This document shows, piece by piece, positions 22,708-31,880 of a DNA stretch of 64,000 nt. The notes beneath the pieces are model-generated. The model was not told the origin of the DNA and searched no databases. It saw only the letters and a list, made by a program, of their open reading frames with translations. Source of the DNA: CAVVEC01 sp963770485 (GTDB lineage Bacteria > Acidobacteriota > Terriglobia > Terriglobales > Acidobacteriaceae); contig CAVYPX010000005.1 of assembly GCA_963770485.1 (NCBI GenBank), positions 62,001 to 126,000 of the forward strand. Reading direction: 5' to 3'. Both the position numbers and the translations under genes were made by a program. Position 1 is the stretch's first letter, and the number at the start of each line of letters is the position of its first letter.

Positions 22708-24705
22708 CTATTTCAGCCTCGCGCCCACAGGGACGTCTTCCAGGAAACTCGCGAGCACAGGCTTGCCGCCCTCGATCGACGCCGCCACGATCATCCCATT
22801 GGATTCGAGCCCTCGCAACTTGCGCGGGGCCAGGTTCGCAACGATCACAACTTTCCGGCCGATCAATGTCTCCGGAGCGTACGCTTCGGCGATTCCTGCC
22901 ACCAACTGCCGCACTTCGGTGCCGATATCAACTTCCAGCCGCAGCAACTTGTCCGCCCCTTTCACCTTTTCCGCGACTTTGACCTGTCCCACCCGCAGCT
23001 CGATCTTGGAAAAATCCTCGATACCGATTTTGCCATCAGGCATGGGAGTCGCGGCCACCGGCGATGGCGTCGCCACCGGCGTGCTCACGGACGGCGCCGG
23101 TGCCACTGCTGCAGTCGGCGCGCTTCGTCCTTGCTCTTCCATCTTCTGCATCCTTTCGATTGCGCTCTTGTCGGCGCGCGGGAACACCGGTTCCACAGTG
23201 CCCAGCTTTGTACCCAAGCGCAGCTGTCCCCATTTCAAATCGGAGAGCGGAAAGTCCTGGATGTCGCCCAGCCCCAACTGGGCCCAAATCCTCGCCGTCG
23301 CCTCCGGGATCACCGCATGCGCCAGCGCGGTCACGATGCGCAATGCCTCAGCGCTGGTGTACAGAACCGTCGCCAAGCGTGACCGGCTTTCTTCATCCTG
23401 TTTTTCGCCCAGCGCCCAAGGCTCGTTCTCTACGATGTACTTGTCCACTGTCGCGACCAGACCCCAGGCAACTTCCAGGGCACGAGAGAACTGGTATTGA
23501 TCAAACAGCGTGCCGAACTCGCCGATCGCCTTGCGGGCAGACTCGGCGATGGCATTGTCAGCCGCCTTATGCGAAACGGCGGCCGATGGATAAGGCACCT
23601 CGCCCCGGAAATAGCGCGTAATCATGGTCAGCGTGCGGCTGGCAAGATTTCCCAGTCCGTTGGCCAAATCCGCGTTGTAGCGCTGCACCAGCGCATCGAA
23701 CGAGAAGGATCCATCCTGTCCGAACACAATTTCGCGCAGCAGGAAGTAACGCAGGGCGTCCGCACCCAGCACATCCAGGATCGTTTCCGAGCGAACAATA
23801 TTGCCGCGTGACTTCGACATCTTGTTTTCTTCAAACAGCAGCCAGCCGTGTGCGATGATCGATTTCGGCAAAGGCAGTCCTGCCGCCATCAGAAAAGCCG
23901 GCCAGTAAACGCAATGGAAGCGCACGATTTCTTTGCCAATCATGTGCACGTCTGCCGGCCAGTACTTGTCGAAGAGCCTGGTGTCCTCCGACCCATAACC
24001 CAGAGCGGTAATGTAGTTCGCCAGCGCATCCATCCACACATAGATCACGTGCTTGGGGTCATCGGGCACGGGAATTCCCCAGGAAAATGTGCTGCGGCTG
24101 ATCGAGAGATCCCGCAATCCAGAGCGCACGAAGGAGATCACTTCGTTTCGCCTGGTTTCTGGACGGATGAATTCCGGATGCTCGGCGTAGACGCCAAGCA
24201 GCTTGTCTTCGAAGGCAGAAAGCTTGAAGAAGTAATTCTCTTCTTTCACTGTTTCGGTGGGCCGTCCGCACTGCGGACACGGATCGCCGGGTTGAGCCGA
24301 GTCCACGTAAAGTTCATCCGAGACGCAGTATTGTCCGGTGTAGGTTCCCTGGTAGATATACCCGTTGTCACGAACCTTCCGCCACAAGGCTTGTACGCCG
24401 CGCTTGTGCCGCTCCGACGTGGTACGAATGAAATCATCGTAGGTCAGCCCCATGCGATCCCACAGTGCCCGGAACTGGGACGAAACTTCGTCCGTGAGTT
24501 GCTGGGGTGGCTTTCCCGCGGCTTGTGCGCTTCGCTCTATTTTTTGCCCGTGCTCGTCAGTTCCGGTGAGGAAGAAAGTGTCTACGCCCAGCATGCGCTT
24601 TCGCCGCGCAATCACGTCGCACACGATCGTGGTGTACGAGGTTCCGATGTGCGGCCGCGCGTTCACGTAATAAATCGGCGTCGTAATGTAGAACTTCTCA
24701 CTCAT
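22708..24705 (-). CDS. metG: Methionyl-tRNA synthetase
   Basis: This 665-residue class I synthetase charges tRNA-Met. The HIGH motif appears as HIGT (PHIGTSYTT, near residue 19), with KMSKS (KMSKSRGN) near 297. A single CPQC zinc knuckle lies near 147, with partner cysteines close before it. The C-terminal 110 residues (IEDFSKIELRVGQVKVAEKV onward) form the EMAPII/Trbp111-like tRNA-binding domain used for dimerisation. A Pro/Ala/Val-rich linker precedes it. It is followed downstream by tatD. Confidence 0.95.
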   Translation of the reverse strand: MSEKFYITTPIYYVNARPHIGTSYTTIVCDVIARRKRMLGVDTFFLTGTDEHGQKIERSAQAAGKPPQQLTDEVSSQFRALWDRMGLTYDDFIRTTSERHKRGVQALWRKVRDNGYIYQGTYTGQYCVSDELYVDSAQPGDPCPQCGRPTETVKEENYFFKLSAFEDKLLGVYAEHPEFIRPETRRNEVISFVRSGLRDLSISRSTFSWGIPVPDDPKHVIYVWMDALANYITALGYGSEDTRLFDKYWPADVHMIGKEIVRFHCVYWPAFLMAAGLPLPKSIIAHGWLLFEENKMSKSRGNIVRSETILDVLGADALRYFLLREIVFGQDGSFSFDALVQRYNADLANGLGNLASRTLTMITRYFRGEVPYPSAAVSHKAADNAIAESARKAIGEFGTLFDQYQFSRALEVAWGLVATVDKYIVENEPWALGEKQDEESRSRLATVLYTSAEALRIVTALAHAVIPEATARIWAQLGLGDIQDFPLSDLKWGQLRLGTKLGTVEPVFPRADKSAIERMQKMEEQGRSAPTAAVAPAPSVSTPVATPSPVAATPMPDGKIGIEDFSKIELRVGQVKVAEKVKGADKLLRLEVDIGTEVRQLVAGIAEAYAPETLIGRKVVIVANLAPRKLRGLESNGMIVAASIEGGKPVLASFLEDVPVGARLK

Positions 24706-24762
24706 GCTTGTATCTTACCGGGGAACACGTATTGCATGTGGCGTTTGCCTTTTCTCCCGCTG

Positions 24763-24812
24763 CTATTCTGGCAACGTCTTTTGTGGAAGAGCACGGTGTC
24801 GCCCGTGCCCAT
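24763..24812. repeat. Short hairpin repeat (GTGGAAG-GCACGG family)
   Basis: The sequence TTTTGTGGAAGAGCACGG at about 24778 is followed by CCGTGC, forming a 6-bp hairpin. Nearly the same lead-in, TTTTTTGTGGAAGGGCACGG, occurs at 36443-36462 with its own hairpin. They look like copies of one dispersed intergenic repeat. This one lies between metG and the DinB gene. Confidence 0.45.
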
Positions 24813-24818
24813 GGACGC

Positions 24819-25289
24819 TCAAGCCGCCGCTTCGGATTTGAGATCGTCGACTTCGATTCCGATGTGGCGCAGATGGTGCATCATATGCTCGACGTAGTCC
24901 TCGAAAACGAACTTGAGGGTCAGAGGCTCCGAGTCGGCGATGGTGCAGGTTCGCAACCAGGCGGAATCCGGTACAGCTTTGGCGGCGGCCAAAAGTTGCT
25001 GATTCAGGGCTTGCCACACTGCTATCAGTTCGCGCCAATCGCGTCGTTCGTATCCGTGCAGATCGACCCATAACTGCTGCTTGTAGTCAGGCATCGGGGG
25101 ATTGTCTTCCAATTGCGCCCGCACGATCCGCTGGTGATTGTTGGCGGCGGAATCCAGCAAGTGGCCCAATTCCTCTTTTGGCGACCATTTTGACGGCGCG
25201 GGCTTGGCTTCGACCTTGCCCTCCGAAAGCTTCGCCAGGCGATCCGGTACCTCCTCCAGGAGAACACGCATTAATACGAGTGCTGGCAT
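24819..25289 (-). CDS. DinB family protein
   Basis: This 156-residue four-helix-bundle protein is of the DinB/YfiT type. Metal-binding histidines are visible in LGHLLDSAANNH (near 45-56) and in YVEHMMHHLRHI (near 133-144). Members include thiol transferases and uncharacterised stress proteins; the substrate here is unknown. The start at 25289 was chosen because the longer frame overlaps larC and its extra residues look non-coding. It starts two bases after the larC stop, so the two are probably one transcript. Confidence 0.8.
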   Translation of the reverse strand: MPALVLMRVLLEEVPDRLAKLSEGKVEAKPAPSKWSPKEELGHLLDSAANNHQRIVRAQLEDNPPMPDYKQQLWVDLHGYERRDWRELIAVWQALNQQLLAAAKAVPDSAWLRTCTIADSEPLTLKFVFEDYVEHMMHHLRHIGIEVDDLKSEAAA

Positions 25290-25291
25290 GG

Positions 25292-26698
25292 TTAGACCTC
25301 GCTTTCCGATTCGTCTTCCGAATAGACTTGCAGCGCTTCCTGCATTACGCGTTTCAGTGGCACACGGTGTTCGGCCGCGATTCTGCGGCAATCCTCGTAC
25401 TCTGGAGCGTAGTTCGTCACGGTGCCGTTTATGCTGGCGATCTTCATTCGCACATCGCCCCAGCGCGTCGCCACCGTCATCCATTTGCGAGCTAGAGCCT
25501 GACGCCTTTCTTCGCGCTGACGCACGCCGATAGTCGTGGTTTCGGTGAAGATCAGCCGTGTCAACTTGGACGCGTCAGCGGGCTGGCACAACACAGTCAA
25601 GACCATTCCTGGACGATTCTTCTTCATCTGGACGGGAATGCCAAAAGCATCCAGCGCGCCTTCTTCGAACAGGCGGTCGATCACATATCCGAATACTTGC
25701 GGATTCAGGTCGTCGAGGTTCGCTTCGAGCACGCTGATCGTCTCCTGTGAAACGTTGGCCGCAAGCTCGGGCTGTGCCTCGCCGATCGTGAGCCTCACGA
25801 CATTCGCATGCCCCGTGAAGTCTCGCGTGCCCGCGCCGTAGCCGGTCTTTTCGATCTTCATCGGCGGGAACGAGGCGAACCGTTGTGCCAAAGTTTTTAC
25901 GATGGCGGCGCCGGTTGGCGTAACCAGTTCAGCCTGGATGCCGGACGAATAGAGGGGCGCGCCTCTGAGCAACTCGACGGTCGCGGGCGCCGGCACGGGA
26001 AAAGTTCCATGCGCGCACTTCACGGTACCGCCGCCTACATTCAGCGGAGAGCAAACGATCTCGTCGACGCCGAGAGCTTCCGCTCCCACCGCCGCGCAGA
26101 CAATATCTACCATCGCATCCACTGCGCCCACTTCGTGAAAGTGAATACTCTCGATGTCGCTGTTGTGGATCTTAGCCTCCGCCTCACCCAGGGCCTCGAA
26201 AATCGCGATCGCCTGAGTCTTTGCGCTCTCGCTGATCGCCGATCTGCGGATAATCTCGCGGATTTCCTTCAGCCCGCGGCCATGTTCGTGCTCATGTGGC
26301 CCGGTCGCTCCGGCCAGGGAAGTTTCGTGGGGCTGCAACGCGTAGTTGTGCTCGAGCAACTGAACCGGTACCTCGGAGGCATGCTCATGATTGCCATGGT
26401 CACGGCCGTCATGATCATGCGCATGTCCCTGGCGGCCGCGAGCATTGGGATCGTGTTCCTGCGCATGTTGCTCCCAGTACAAATCACGCGGCAAATCCTT
26501 CTCTCCATTCGAATAAACATCCACCTTGATCGCGCTGATACCGCTGCGGCTGACGCGGGAAATCTCCAGCCGCGCCCCGATATTCAACGCTGCCGCCGTT
26601 TCTTCCAGAAGCCGCGCCGGGACGCCGGAATCCACCAGCGCGCCCAGAAACATGTCGCCGCTCATGCCCGAAAAACAATCGAGGTAGGCTATGCGCAT
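25292..26698 (-). CDS. larC: Nickel insertion protein LarC
   Basis: This 468-residue protein inserts nickel into the pyridinium-dithiolate pincer cofactor used by lactate racemase-type enzymes. The N-terminus IAYLDCFSGMSGDMFLGALV is the family signature. A His-rich stretch follows (HDHDGRDHGNHEH, near 95-110), suited to nickel storage, then conserved IHFHEVGAVDAMVDIV and the C-terminal ferredoxin-like part. In Lactobacillus the gene is split by a frameshift; here it is one frame. The start at 26698 is the conserved MRIAYLDC; upstream codons belong to repeats. No larB or larE lies nearby. Confidence 0.9.
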   Translation of the reverse strand: MRIAYLDCFSGMSGDMFLGALVDSGVPARLLEETAAALNIGARLEISRVSRSGISAIKVDVYSNGEKDLPRDLYWEQHAQEHDPNARGRQGHAHDHDGRDHGNHEHASEVPVQLLEHNYALQPHETSLAGATGPHEHEHGRGLKEIREIIRRSAISESAKTQAIAIFEALGEAEAKIHNSDIESIHFHEVGAVDAMVDIVCAAVGAEALGVDEIVCSPLNVGGGTVKCAHGTFPVPAPATVELLRGAPLYSSGIQAELVTPTGAAIVKTLAQRFASFPPMKIEKTGYGAGTRDFTGHANVVRLTIGEAQPELAANVSQETISVLEANLDDLNPQVFGYVIDRLFEEGALDAFGIPVQMKKNRPGMVLTVLCQPADASKLTRLIFTETTTIGVRQREERRQALARKWMTVATRWGDVRMKIASINGTVTNYAPEYEDCRRIAAEHRVPLKRVMQEALQVYSEDESESEV

Positions 26699-27109
26699 AA
26701 GGCCGTCGTTGGTCCTGCGTCGTTCGTCCTTGACGGTTGGCGGTCGGCCGTTGCGTAGCGGTTTCCGTTCGACGCAACCGCTCGCGCGAACGGCTAACGA
26801 CGAACGACCAAGGACCCACGACCAAGGACGCACGACTGATTTTCATCATAGGGAAGCATGCAATTGCCGTCAAACCGCCTGGCGGCGCGGTAGTGGTGCA
26901 GTTTGATTTGTCATCCTGAGCCGGCGTTTTTTTGTGCAGCGAAGAGCCTGTCCCGAGCGAAGTCGAGGGAATCTGCGCGAGCCGCGCGACGGGTCGCGTT
27001 CTTTGCGACCAACCATCGCGCGTTTGGCTCGCTTCCTCGTTAATGCACCACTACTCACCGTGCCCGCTCTGCTACAATCACTATCTTCTTTAATCGCTTA
27101 GAGGGGCTC
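26699..27109. repeat. Repeat-rich gap with a MITE-like element
   Basis: This 411-bp gap between divergent larC and argS contains two repeat structures. The first, about 26703-26836, has imperfect inverted arms built from GTCGTTGGTCC-type words. The second, 26890-27054, is bounded by perfect 11-bp inverted ends (GTAGTGGTGCA and TGCACCACTAC) and looks like a small non-autonomous element. Part of it (AGTTTGATTTGTCA and flanks) recurs inverted at 44958-44985. The argS promoter probably lies near 27060-27080 (TACAAT). Confidence 0.55.
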
Positions 27110-29110
27110 TTGTACCGTCATCTGGAACGCCGGCTTGCCCAGCAGGTGCGCGATTTCCTGCGCCGCACGTACGACGTTGACCTGCCGAATATTGTCCTCG
27201 AGCAACCACCCCGGGTCGAACTCGGGGAGTATGCTTTGCCGCTCGCTTTTGAGCTAGCCAGGAAGCTGCGCAAGCCGCCCCGCAAAATTGCAGAAGAGAT
27301 TGTCGACGCCATCGGACCGATCGAGGGTTTCGAAAAACTCGAACTCGCCGGTGCGGGCTACATTAATGCCCGCGTCAAACGCGATCAACTGGCTGCCGCG
27401 CTCGCAGCCGACGACAAACCGCAAGCTGAAATTCCACCCGGCAAGATCCTGGTCGAGCACTCCAGCATCAATCCCAACAAGGCTGCGCACATTGGACATC
27501 TGCGCAATGCCATCCTGGGCGATACCTTCGTACGCCTGCTGCGATTTGCGGGCAGGGAAGTGGACGTCCAGAACTACATCGATAACACCGGCGTGCAAGT
27601 TGCCGACGTGATCGTAGGATTCGTGCATCTGGAGAAAAAGTCGCGCGTCGAAATTGAACAGCTTACCCGGCAGCCGCGTTTCGATTTCTACTGTTGGGAT
27701 TTGTACGCGCGCGTTTCCCAGTGGTACGCGCTAGACAAAGAGAACCTGAGCGCCCGCCAGGAAGTGCTGCATGCGGTAGAGCAAGGGGGAAATGAAACTG
27801 CCGCCATCGCTGACTTGATCGCGGTTGCCGTGCTCCGCCGCCATCTCGAGACCATGGACCGTCTCGACATCGAATATGATTTTTTGCCTCGCGAAAGCGA
27901 GATCCTCCACCTGCACTTCTGGGACGCTGCCTTCACCAAGCTGAAGGATGGAGGGGTGCTTTTCTTCGAGACCGAGGGGAAAAACAAGGGCTGTTGGGTG
28001 ATGCGACGCGCCGGAACTTCAAGACCTGAAGCCGCAGAGGCCGCCGAAACCTCCGCAGAAAACGCTGAGAAAGGGCAAGTCTCCGAGGAAGATCAGAAAG
28101 TGATCGTGCGCTCCAACGGGACGGTGGGCTACGTCGGCAAAGATATCGCTTATCACTTGTGGAAGTTCGGCCTACTGGGTCGCGATTTCGGATATCGCAA
28201 GTTTTACCGTTATCCCAACGGCCACGACTGCTGGATTTCGACCACGGTCGGCGCATTGGAACATCCGCATTTTGGCGATGTCGCGGAAATCTACAATGTG
28301 ATCGACGCCCGCCAGGCGGAGGCGCAAAACACTGTCATCGAGGCCCTGCGCGGGCTCGGTTACAACCAGCAGGCCGACCACTATACGCACTTTTCCTACG
28401 AGATGGTCGCGCTAACCCCGCGCTGTGCTGCCGAACTGGGCTACCAACTCTCTGACCAAGACAAGACACGCTCCTACATTGAAGTCTCCGGCCGCAAGGG
28501 TTTTGGCGTGAAAGCCGACGATCTGATCGACACGCTGATCGCCTCTGCGCAGAAAGAAGTGGATTCTCGCCATCCCGAGCTGGGCGATGCCGAGCGCGTC
28601 ACGATCGCTACGCAGATCGCCATCGGCGCCCTGCGCTACTTCATGCTGAAGTTCACCAAGCCTTCAGTCATCGCATTTGATTTCAAAGAGGCGTTGAGTT
28701 TTGAAGGTGAGACTGGGCCCTACGCGCAATATGCGGTCGTGCGCGCGACGAATATTTTCCGCAAAGGCGGCCTTGATCCCGACGATTTCTCTAGAGACAT
28801 AGCTCGCTATGTCTCCAGAGATGATCTCGAGAAAAACTTGCAGGTTGATGAAATCTGGGAGCTCTGGCTGGCGTCCTCGAAGACTTCCTACATCATTGAC
28901 CAATGCATCGCCACCACCGAGCCAGCTTATCTGGCGAAGCATGTCTTTCAGTTGGCCCAACTTTTCAATACTTTTTACCACCGCTACCCAATTCTCACCG
29001 AACCGGATGAAGGCCGAAAAAAGTTTCTGCTGGCGACCGCGGCGGTCGTGCGTCGTGAGTTACTCCGTGCCCTGGCGGTGATGGGAATCAGCGTTCCGCC
29101 GGTGATGTAG
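27110..29110 (+). CDS. argS: Arginyl-tRNA synthetase with internal insertion
   Basis: This 666-residue class I synthetase charges tRNA-Arg. The N-terminal additional domain is followed by the signature NPNKAAHIGHLRNAILGD (HIGH near 125). A KMSKS-like loop is replaced by SGRKGFGVKADDL, as is usual for many ArgS. The C-terminal DALR anticodon-binding domain begins near 560. Residues about 305-325 (PEAAEAAETSAENAEKG) form a low-complexity insert whose DNA matches the dispersed CGCAGAG repeat. The TTG at 27110 follows GAGGGG, so this rare start is supported. It is divergent from larC. Confidence 0.95.
   Translation: MYRHLERRLAQQVRDFLRRTYDVDLPNIVLEQPPRVELGEYALPLAFELARKLRKPPRKIAEEIVDAIGPIEGFEKLELAGAGYINARVKRDQLAAALAADDKPQAEIPPGKILVEHSSINPNKAAHIGHLRNAILGDTFVRLLRFAGREVDVQNYIDNTGVQVADVIVGFVHLEKKSRVEIEQLTRQPRFDFYCWDLYARVSQWYALDKENLSARQEVLHAVEQGGNETAAIADLIAVAVLRRHLETMDRLDIEYDFLPRESEILHLHFWDAAFTKLKDGGVLFFETEGKNKGCWVMRRAGTSRPEAAEAAETSAENAEKGQVSEEDQKVIVRSNGTVGYVGKDIAYHLWKFGLLGRDFGYRKFYRYPNGHDCWISTTVGALEHPHFGDVAEIYNVIDARQAEAQNTVIEALRGLGYNQQADHYTHFSYEMVALTPRCAAELGYQLSDQDKTRSYIEVSGRKGFGVKADDLIDTLIASAQKEVDSRHPELGDAERVTIATQIAIGALRYFMLKFTKPSVIAFDFKEALSFEGETGPYAQYAVVRATNIFRKGGLDPDDFSRDIARYVSRDDLEKNLQVDEIWELWLASSKTSYIIDQCIATTEPAYLAKHVFQLAQLFNTFYHRYPILTEPDEGRKKFLLATAAVVRRELLRALAVMGISVPPVM
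28024..28070 (+). repeat. Dispersed repeat inserted in frame within argS
   Basis: These roughly 45 bases (GCCGCAGAGG through CTGAGAAAGG) align with the intergenic repeat at 19440-19484 and 20052-20096 at about 70-75 percent identity by eye. They are read in the same frame as the copy ending the GxxExxY gene, giving ...ETSAENAEK here and ...ESAEDAEK there. The insert falls in a surface-exposed part of the catalytic domain region and keeps the frame open. Confidence 0.6.
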
Positions 29111-29272
29111 TTCTACCTCCACGATTAACGTCAACCCAAGGGAAATGCCCGCCAAATCAGGACTTTCGCGGCGTTTCACCACGGCCTCGGAGCCGCGCCA
29201 AGTCACTCCGCTACAACCAAACTCACCAACTTTACATCGAACTATGCAAAGGGAAAGTCAGGGGAGGCAGAT

Positions 29273-29704
29273 GTGATCAAAGCTTTTCGTGTTGTTTGCG
29301 TAGTGTTGTTTGCGGCTGCGGCAGGGCTCGCCGCGCCCAATGTCGGGTACCGCGCCATCGAGGCGTTTCCTAAGACGTTGATGAATGCGCGTTACGTGTA
29401 CGTCACCAGCTATGACGGCAACCAGTTCAGCGCGAACCCGCTTCCGGAAGACCGGCAGGCGATTGCCGCTGTGCAGGACGCGATCCAGCAGTGGGGACGC
29501 TACCTCATCGTAGATCGTCCGCAGGATGCTGACATGATCCTGGTCGTGCAGTCGCGTCCGTCGGAGGACATCCTGGCGGTGTACGAGGGCCATTCCTTCG
29601 GTTCGCCTTACTTGTGGCGGGCCATGGCACGCAATGGATTGCAGAAGGGCGAGACTCCACTCGTGACCGAGTTGCAGCACGCAGTGGAGAAGGCTGACAA
29701 ATAG
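29273..29704 (+). CDS. Small exported hypothetical protein
   Basis: This 143-residue protein has a clear signal peptide (AFRVVCVVLFAAAAGLAA, residues 3-20). The mature part has a YVTSYDGNQF segment, a predicted helix with DRQAIAAVQDAIQQWG and the strand YLIVDRPQDADMILVVQSRP. The layout recalls small periplasmic DUF4136-like proteins, but no family is certain. It begins with GTG at 29273 after a strong GGGGAGG site. A terminator follows its stop. Confidence 0.6.
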   Translation: MIKAFRVVCVVLFAAAAGLAAPNVGYRAIEAFPKTLMNARYVYVTSYDGNQFSANPLPEDRQAIAAVQDAIQQWGRYLIVDRPQDADMILVVQSRPSEDILAVYEGHSFGSPYLWRAMARNGLQKGETPLVTELQHAVEKADK

Positions 29705-29742
29705 GCTGCGCGCCAGCTTTCAGGAAACTGGCGGGATTCTTA

Positions 29743-29774
29743 GGGGATCAGGTTCGGTATCCTGATCCCCGTTT
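29743..29774. terminator. Strong hairpin terminator
   Basis: GGGGATCAGG (29743-29752) and CCTGATCCCC (29761-29770) form a perfect 10-bp stem with an 8-base loop, followed by GTTTC. The T-run is short, but the stem is very stable. It lies between convergent genes, so it may stop transcription from both sides. Confidence 0.65.
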
Positions 29775-29800
29775 CAATCTGACGGAATGCGCACGGTTTG

Positions 29801-31321
29801 CTATCCGTTGAAGTCTCTTGCGAACTCCACCAGACTGCGCACCGCGATTCCCGACGGGCCTTTCGCGATCCACGCCTTGTTCTCTTCCGTCCATGCTGTG
29901 CCGGCGATATCCAGATGCAGCCAGGGCGTGTCCTCGGCAAATTCCTTCAGAAACATCGCCGCGGTCACCGCGCCGCCATAGCGACCGCCCGAGTTCACCA
30001 TGTCTGCGATGTTTGATTTGATGACCTCCCGATATTCTTCATCGAGCGGCAGTCGCCAGAACTTCTCGCCGGCTTTCTCCAGAGCGCGGCTGAAGCGCTC
30101 ATACATCTTTTCGTCGTTGGCAAAGACGCCAGCGTTGACGTAACCGAGCGCCACCACGACCGCGCCGGTCAGCGTGGCGGCGTCAATCAGGTGGGTGCAG
30201 CCCAGTTGGCGGGCATAATAAAGACCGTCGGCGAGCACCAGGCGGCCTTCGGCGTCGGTATTAATGATCTCGATCGACTTGCCGGACATCGCGATCTGAA
30301 CGTCGCCGGGCTTCTGCGCCTTGCCCGAAGGCATATTCTCCGTGGCACAGATAACCGCGGTGACTTTTACTTTCGGCTTGAGCAGGGCAATGCCGCGCAT
30401 GGCGCCGATCATGGCCGCCCCGCCGGCCATGTCATATTTCATTTTCTCCATGCCGTCCGCGGGTTTGATCGAAATACCGCCGGTGTCAAACGTGATGCCT
30501 TTCCCAACCAGGCCGAGCACCGGAGTCGCCGGCGCGTCCGCCGGTTCGTAGCGCAACACGATCAATGCGGGAGGTTCGTCCGATCCTTGGGCGACGCCCC
30601 AGAAGGCGCCCATCTTCAGTTCTTTGATCTTGTCCGCGCCGTACACTTCGCATTTCAAACCGGTCTGCTGCGCCATCTTGCGGGCCCGTTCCGCCAGCAT
30701 GGTCGGCGTCAGGCGATTGCTGGGTTCGTTCACCAGTTCGCGAGTGAAGTTCTGCGACTCGCCCAGGATCCGGGCTTCTTCCATCATCTTCTGCAGCCGG
30801 GCTTGGTCTCCGCCAGCCACCACGGTCAGCGATTCGATCTTCTGATCCTTGCGGTCGCTCTTGTAGGTGTCGGGATCGAAGTTGCCCACGAAGGCGCCTT
30901 CTACAATGGCCTTCACGGCTTCTTCGCCCGGGATGCTTCTCTCCGGGGCGAGAAAGGCGAAGCTGCGAATCCCTTTCGCCTTCAGAAAACGCACCGCCGT
31001 TCCGGCCAGCTTGCGGAGTTCGAAAGAAGTAAAGTTCTTGGCCTTGCCTCCGCCTAGCAGCAGCAGGCGTTTGGCTTTGAGCCCTGCGGGATGGTGCAGC
31101 AGGGTGGCTTCAAGGATTTTTCCGGAAACTTCACCGCTGGCAATCATTTCCGCGGCGGCTGCTTTCAGCGCGTTGTCGCTGGATTCGACAGTAACTTCGG
31201 TTTTGTCTTTCGGACCATGGTCTTTTTCGGTTCGATCTTTTTCCGTGCGATCCAGAACCACCACGGCCAGGCATTCGGTTTCGACTTGCGCGGGATGAGA
31301 GAAGGAAAGATTCGTGTTCAT
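29801..31321 (-). CDS. pepA: Leucyl (cytosol) aminopeptidase
   Basis: This 506-residue M17 family dizinc aminopeptidase removes N-terminal residues from peptides. The family signature NTDAEGRLVLAD is present near 355, along with GKGITFDTGGISIKP (catalytic Lys and Asp) and KYDMAGGAAM. The N-terminal macro-like domain is normal in length. PepA can also bind DNA in some bacteria; nothing here shows that. It is the last gene of its direction before the terminator at 29743. Confidence 0.93.
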   Translation of the reverse strand: MNTNLSFSHPAQVETECLAVVVLDRTEKDRTEKDHGPKDKTEVTVESSDNALKAAAAEMIASGEVSGKILEATLLHHPAGLKAKRLLLLGGGKAKNFTSFELRKLAGTAVRFLKAKGIRSFAFLAPERSIPGEEAVKAIVEGAFVGNFDPDTYKSDRKDQKIESLTVVAGGDQARLQKMMEEARILGESQNFTRELVNEPSNRLTPTMLAERARKMAQQTGLKCEVYGADKIKELKMGAFWGVAQGSDEPPALIVLRYEPADAPATPVLGLVGKGITFDTGGISIKPADGMEKMKYDMAGGAAMIGAMRGIALLKPKVKVTAVICATENMPSGKAQKPGDVQIAMSGKSIEIINTDAEGRLVLADGLYYARQLGCTHLIDAATLTGAVVVALGYVNAGVFANDEKMYERFSRALEKAGEKFWRLPLDEEYREVIKSNIADMVNSGGRYGGAVTAAMFLKEFAEDTPWLHLDIAGTAWTEENKAWIAKGPSGIAVRSLVEFARDFNG

Positions 31322-31439
31322 AGTTTTCGGTGCTTCCAGTATCGTCGGCGGACGGGAAAAAGTGCAAGGTCAGGCGGGGCTTGCGGGTCGCGGAAACTAT
31401 CCTCGCATCTCCGGCTTGCGACCTCGCCGCTCCCTTTTC

Positions 31440-31880
31440 TCAGTCTCCGCCCGAACCGCGCATCCGGATGGGCAGAATGTTGAATCGCTTGCGCCCGCCG
31501 ATCCGATAGGTCTCAAAATCGTTGTGATCCACGGTCAGGATAAGGTTGAGCGACTCGCGGGCGGCCAGATGAACCAGAGTGGCATCGGCAAAGTCCATTG
31601 GATGATCTGCATAGTTACCCATTAGAACCTGAATCTGTTCGAGTTCGTCATTCTCGATCAAAGCCATGCGAATTGCGCCCGAGCTCAACAACTTCCACAC
31701 GCCGCGCACGTCGCGCAGGTTGCGGTAGGTGAGATGGAAAACTTCTGCGAGGACGGCTTCAGTAGTCAGCAGCGGAAGAGGAGTGCGGTTGTACGCCTCA
31801 ACGCATGCAATGTGCCACTCGTCACTGCGGTCGAGGAGAGCGAGGATTGCGCCCGTGTCAATTAGGGCGCTTGCGGGCAT
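31440..31880 (-). CDS. PIN-domain ribonuclease toxin (VapC-like)
   Basis: This 146-residue PIN-domain protein has acidic active-site residues in LIDTGAILALLD (Asp near 8), in the middle helix (TEAVLAEVF, Glu near 44) and in MDFADATLVHLA (Asp near 98 and 101), then a TVDHNDF strand (Asp near 118). It would cleave RNA when released from its antitoxin. Its start overlaps the end of the antitoxin gene by 23 bases, the usual toxin-antitoxin layout. Confidence 0.8.
   Translation of the reverse strand: MPASALIDTGAILALLDRSDEWHIACVEAYNRTPLPLLTTEAVLAEVFHLTYRNLRDVRGVWKLLSSGAIRMALIENDELEQIQVLMGNYADHPMDFADATLVHLAARESLNLILTVDHNDFETYRIGGRKRFNILPIRMRGSGGD

Noticed and set aside
23848..24897. 349-codon plus-strand frame opposite metG
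   Set aside because: Antisense shadow of metG, which carries intact HIGH-like and KMSKS motifs.
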